DNA of 64,000 bases from Actinomucor elegans (Eukaryota; Mucoromycota; Mucoromycetes; Mucorales; Mucoraceae). Shown here piece after piece: positions 61,622-64,000 of this stretch. The notes beneath the pieces were generated by a model. The model searched no databases. It had not been told where the DNA came from and was given only the letters and a program-made list of their open reading frames with translations. Numbering within the stretch: position 1 is the first letter of the stretch; each line of letters begins with the position of its first letter. The stretch lies in assembly GCA_026027325.1 (NCBI GenBank), contig JAMSLZ010000007.1, positions 62,001 to 126,000 of the forward strand, in the 5' to 3' direction. A program made the position numbers and the translations under genes.

Positions 61622-64000
61622 TTTCTTACAAATAAAGGATAAGAAGAAAAGGGGAAAAGAATCAGTTGGTGCTATTCTATGCATTAAATACTTGAAACCC
61701 CGTATGACCTGTTACACGTATCGGTGCGAAGAAGAAAAACAAAAACAAAGAAATCTTTTTGCTTGGTCGGTGCATATTCGGCTTCCAGGCGTTATATTGA
61801 AACACGAATGATCATTTAAGCTTTCACTATGTATCACTTCCATCCTTTTACGCATATTTCTTATTCGATACAAGTATGCGTTTCAATATAGGCCAGATAT
61901 AACATAAGCATTCGACACTCGATTTATACAAATCTGTCTGTTAATGAAAATTATAGATTGGCAATTGCATCCAACACTAACATTAAATTGAAATCAAGCA
62001 AAACTTTTATCAAATATAATGGCTCATTCCAAACATAATTTATTCCTCTGATGTGACATTTGACTGAAATCAACCGAGATCACTTGTGTTGCGCCAATTT
62101 TCTACATATACTATGATTTTTGGCAGAAAGAGAGAGAGACATCACAATTTTAGGCACACGTCTCAGCAAGTGCAAAAAAAAAAAAAAAAAAAAAAAAACC
62201 AGCTTACAAACTTAATAGAGCCCGTTGCGCACTTGATTATCTTTCACATGATACAGAGTTTTGTCTTTGGAGACAAACTGTCGGAGTTGCCCTCCATCTT
62301 ATCACTCTTGACTAAACACTTCATTGACGCTTTGACAATGCTAATCCACTTGCCTACCACCAAACTCGAGAAAAATAAATACTATGCAACCCAATCATTC
62401 ATCAAAGGACTCATAAAGCACACATTGGTAGTATTAGCTATGTTTGGTCAATCACATCAATACATTTGATGCCGTTCAATCACAAATTGTCATAGCGTTT
62501 AACTGTTATTTTTTTTTTATTAATACCTTACTTTACACTAGTATCATACAGTTAGGTGCACTTCGACTTCTTTTCTCAGAATACTAGAATGAAAACAAAT
62601 CATCAAGTACGTACATAGATCTCTCTTTCTACTATCCTCATATCGAAGCTAGATATTACGTGAATCAAATACATGTGGGCCAAACATAATGAAAAGAAAA
62701 AGTGGCCTTATTTATCTATATACTAAAACTTGAGCCAATAAATTTGGATGCTACATGAACATAAAACCATATCCTTTGACAGATGAACTAAGTTAAACTT
62801 ATACAACGCAAATGTAACACTTACAAAGTAACGAATCGCCGTGTTTCTTTTTTTTATCTATATTGATTAGAAGGCTCTAAAAGATGTGCACGTATGCTAT
62901 CATCAGGTTATTTGTCCAGCTATCTAGAAGGCCTTTTACATAACTGTGTCAAGTCAAATACTGGCTATAATTTGAGCTTAACATGCTACAAAGCAAAAGT
63001 ATTGAAGTAAAAAATAAATAAAAAAATAAAAAGTTCTGAAGGTGCAATGGTCTATTCTGAACATGGAATACTATTCTAATGTGACACTTGACCGGAATTG
63101 GAGGAAGAGACTTAAGGTTAATTAATTAATCATTGCCATGCATAATAAGTTGATTGTATTTCAGCGAAGCAAAAATCGAAATAGATGTGGCAATGGATTC
63201 TAAGTATGGGATACTTTCTAGATGGGGCATTATGTCTGGATTATTCTCAAAATATATAGATCATTAGATCTTATTTACATTAAATATATAGACCATTAGA
63301 TCTTATTTACATTAAATCTATATATCCTACTACCAGCTCACATTATATAATATATACCTTTACACTCTGAATAAATAATACTTCTGGTAGACGCACGAGC
63401 TCGTTTTTAGCTTATACAAGTAATCAAATACGAGGCTAAACTGATATATTCTTAGAAACAATATTGCTGAATATTTCACATCTATTTAAAACAGTAAACG
63501 TTGCTTTAGGAGCATAATCCAATGTAGTATAAATTAAAGACATATAAAGAAATAATTCATAAACTTTGCTATAAAGCTGCTTGAGTATTGACAACTATTT
63601 AGGCCAAACTCTAGTACAACGCGAGTGAACTTCTGGGTGCTTTATCTGCCTAAAGTCACCATCCAATAATAGTTGAATAAGTCATACCGTAGTAGTAGTG
63701 ATGGTGATGGTGAGCAATGCAGTACTAATAGGTAGAAACTATATACAACTTCTGCAAAAATGCTGTGAAAACGCCATAGACATGATATACTTGGATTACA
63801 AACTAAACGCCCATACTAGAATACATAGGCATTACATAATAATATATTACAATTATGTACTATTTTATACTTTGTCTTGTACTCTTGATGCGATGATTCA
63901 GCTGTGGACAAACAGTATTCCTAAAATCAAAAGCTAGTTGTCCCAAGATAAAGCTCATTTCGAGTAATGCTATTTTTATTTTTGACGAGAAACGTTCTAA
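61622..64000. other. intergenic to window end
   Basis: About 2.4 kb without a supportable gene. Contains an A25 run at 62174-62198 (which turns a chance frame at 62086-62469 into a poly-Lys protein) and two copies of the degenerate TGTGACATTTGAC motif (about 62050 and 63081). A 32-base direct duplication lies at 63251-63314. A frame at 63698-63937 has no recognisable features. Confidence 0.4.
63251..63314. repeat. 32-base tandem duplication, 2 copies
   Basis: Two adjacent 32-base units beginning AATATATAGA, differing at one base (T versus C at unit position 11), each containing the palindrome-like ATTAGATCTTATTTACATTA. The start of a third copy (AATCTATATA) follows. Confidence 0.9.

Noticed and set aside
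62086..62469. 127-codon frame with a poly-Lys stretch
   Set aside because: It depends on reading through an A25 homopolymer and has no ATG start in good context. The remainder matches no family, although the part after the A run is oddly open.

Overview
The window reads as nuclear DNA of an early-diverging filamentous fungus, most likely Mucorales (Mucoromycota). The base composition is AT-rich. The recognisable genes are single-copy eukaryotic housekeeping genes cut by many short GT-AG introns, about 45-80 bases each with CTAAC/TTAAC-type branch sites. The transposon remnants (a Tc1/mariner-type DDE transposase and a LINE tail) resemble those common in Mucorales. I rebuilt the exon structures by hand from splice signals and frame. 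All reconstructed genes close in frame, and there are about 73 introns in total.

Layout. 0.9-2.9 kb: complex I 51 kDa subunit (NDUFV1). 4.5-10.5 kb: two tandem paralogous adenylate-forming (acyl-CoA-ligase-like) genes on the minus strand. 12.6-16.5 kb: a transposon graveyard with an unexplained minus-strand exon, a decayed LINE C-terminus, a decayed unknown coding fragment and a decayed Tc1/mariner transposase. 17-22.6 kb: M1 aminopeptidase (with an 11-copy GKTE repeat), TMEM33/Pom33-type membrane protein, and a SIRT2/Hst2-type sirtuin fired divergently from a 168-base promoter. 23.6-37.9 kb: MED16, SPT16, an Rco1/PHF12-like double-PHD protein and SSU72, a run of RNA polymerase II and chromatin genes. 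38.8-42.9 kb: TXNL1 (thioredoxin-PITH), COX10 and a CaMKI-type kinase, packed tightly. 43-49.4 kb: gene-poor DNA with simple repeats and possible transposon scraps. 49.4-53.0 kb: HMG-CoA reductase with sterol-sensing domain. 55.2-61.6 kb: a coiled-coil protein, an unknown intronless protein, a Pap1/Yap1-type bZIP factor and an NTF2/SnoaL-like protein. 61.6-64 kb: no gene seen.

Functionally the genes cover respiration (NDUFV1, COX10), redox and oxidative stress (TXNL1, Pap1-like bZIP), sterol/isoprenoid synthesis (HMG-CoA reductase), NAD-linked deacetylation (sirtuin) and Pol II transcription (MED16, SPT16, double-PHD, SSU72). They are not an operon. Adjacency is informative only for shared promoters (TMEM33/sirtuin) and overlapping 3' ends (TXNL1/COX10).

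The most unusual signals are at gene-structure level: a 3-base micro-exon in NDUFV1, 11- and 8-base micro-exons in the CaM kinase, and three GC-AG introns (two in the PHD gene, one in the coiled-coil gene). Others are an in-frame minisatellite in the aminopeptidase whose units differ only at synonymous sites, adenylating enzymes whose hinge motif departs from the family consensus, and an unrecognised open frame at 12.6-12.9 kb. No tRNA, rRNA or CRISPR array was seen.
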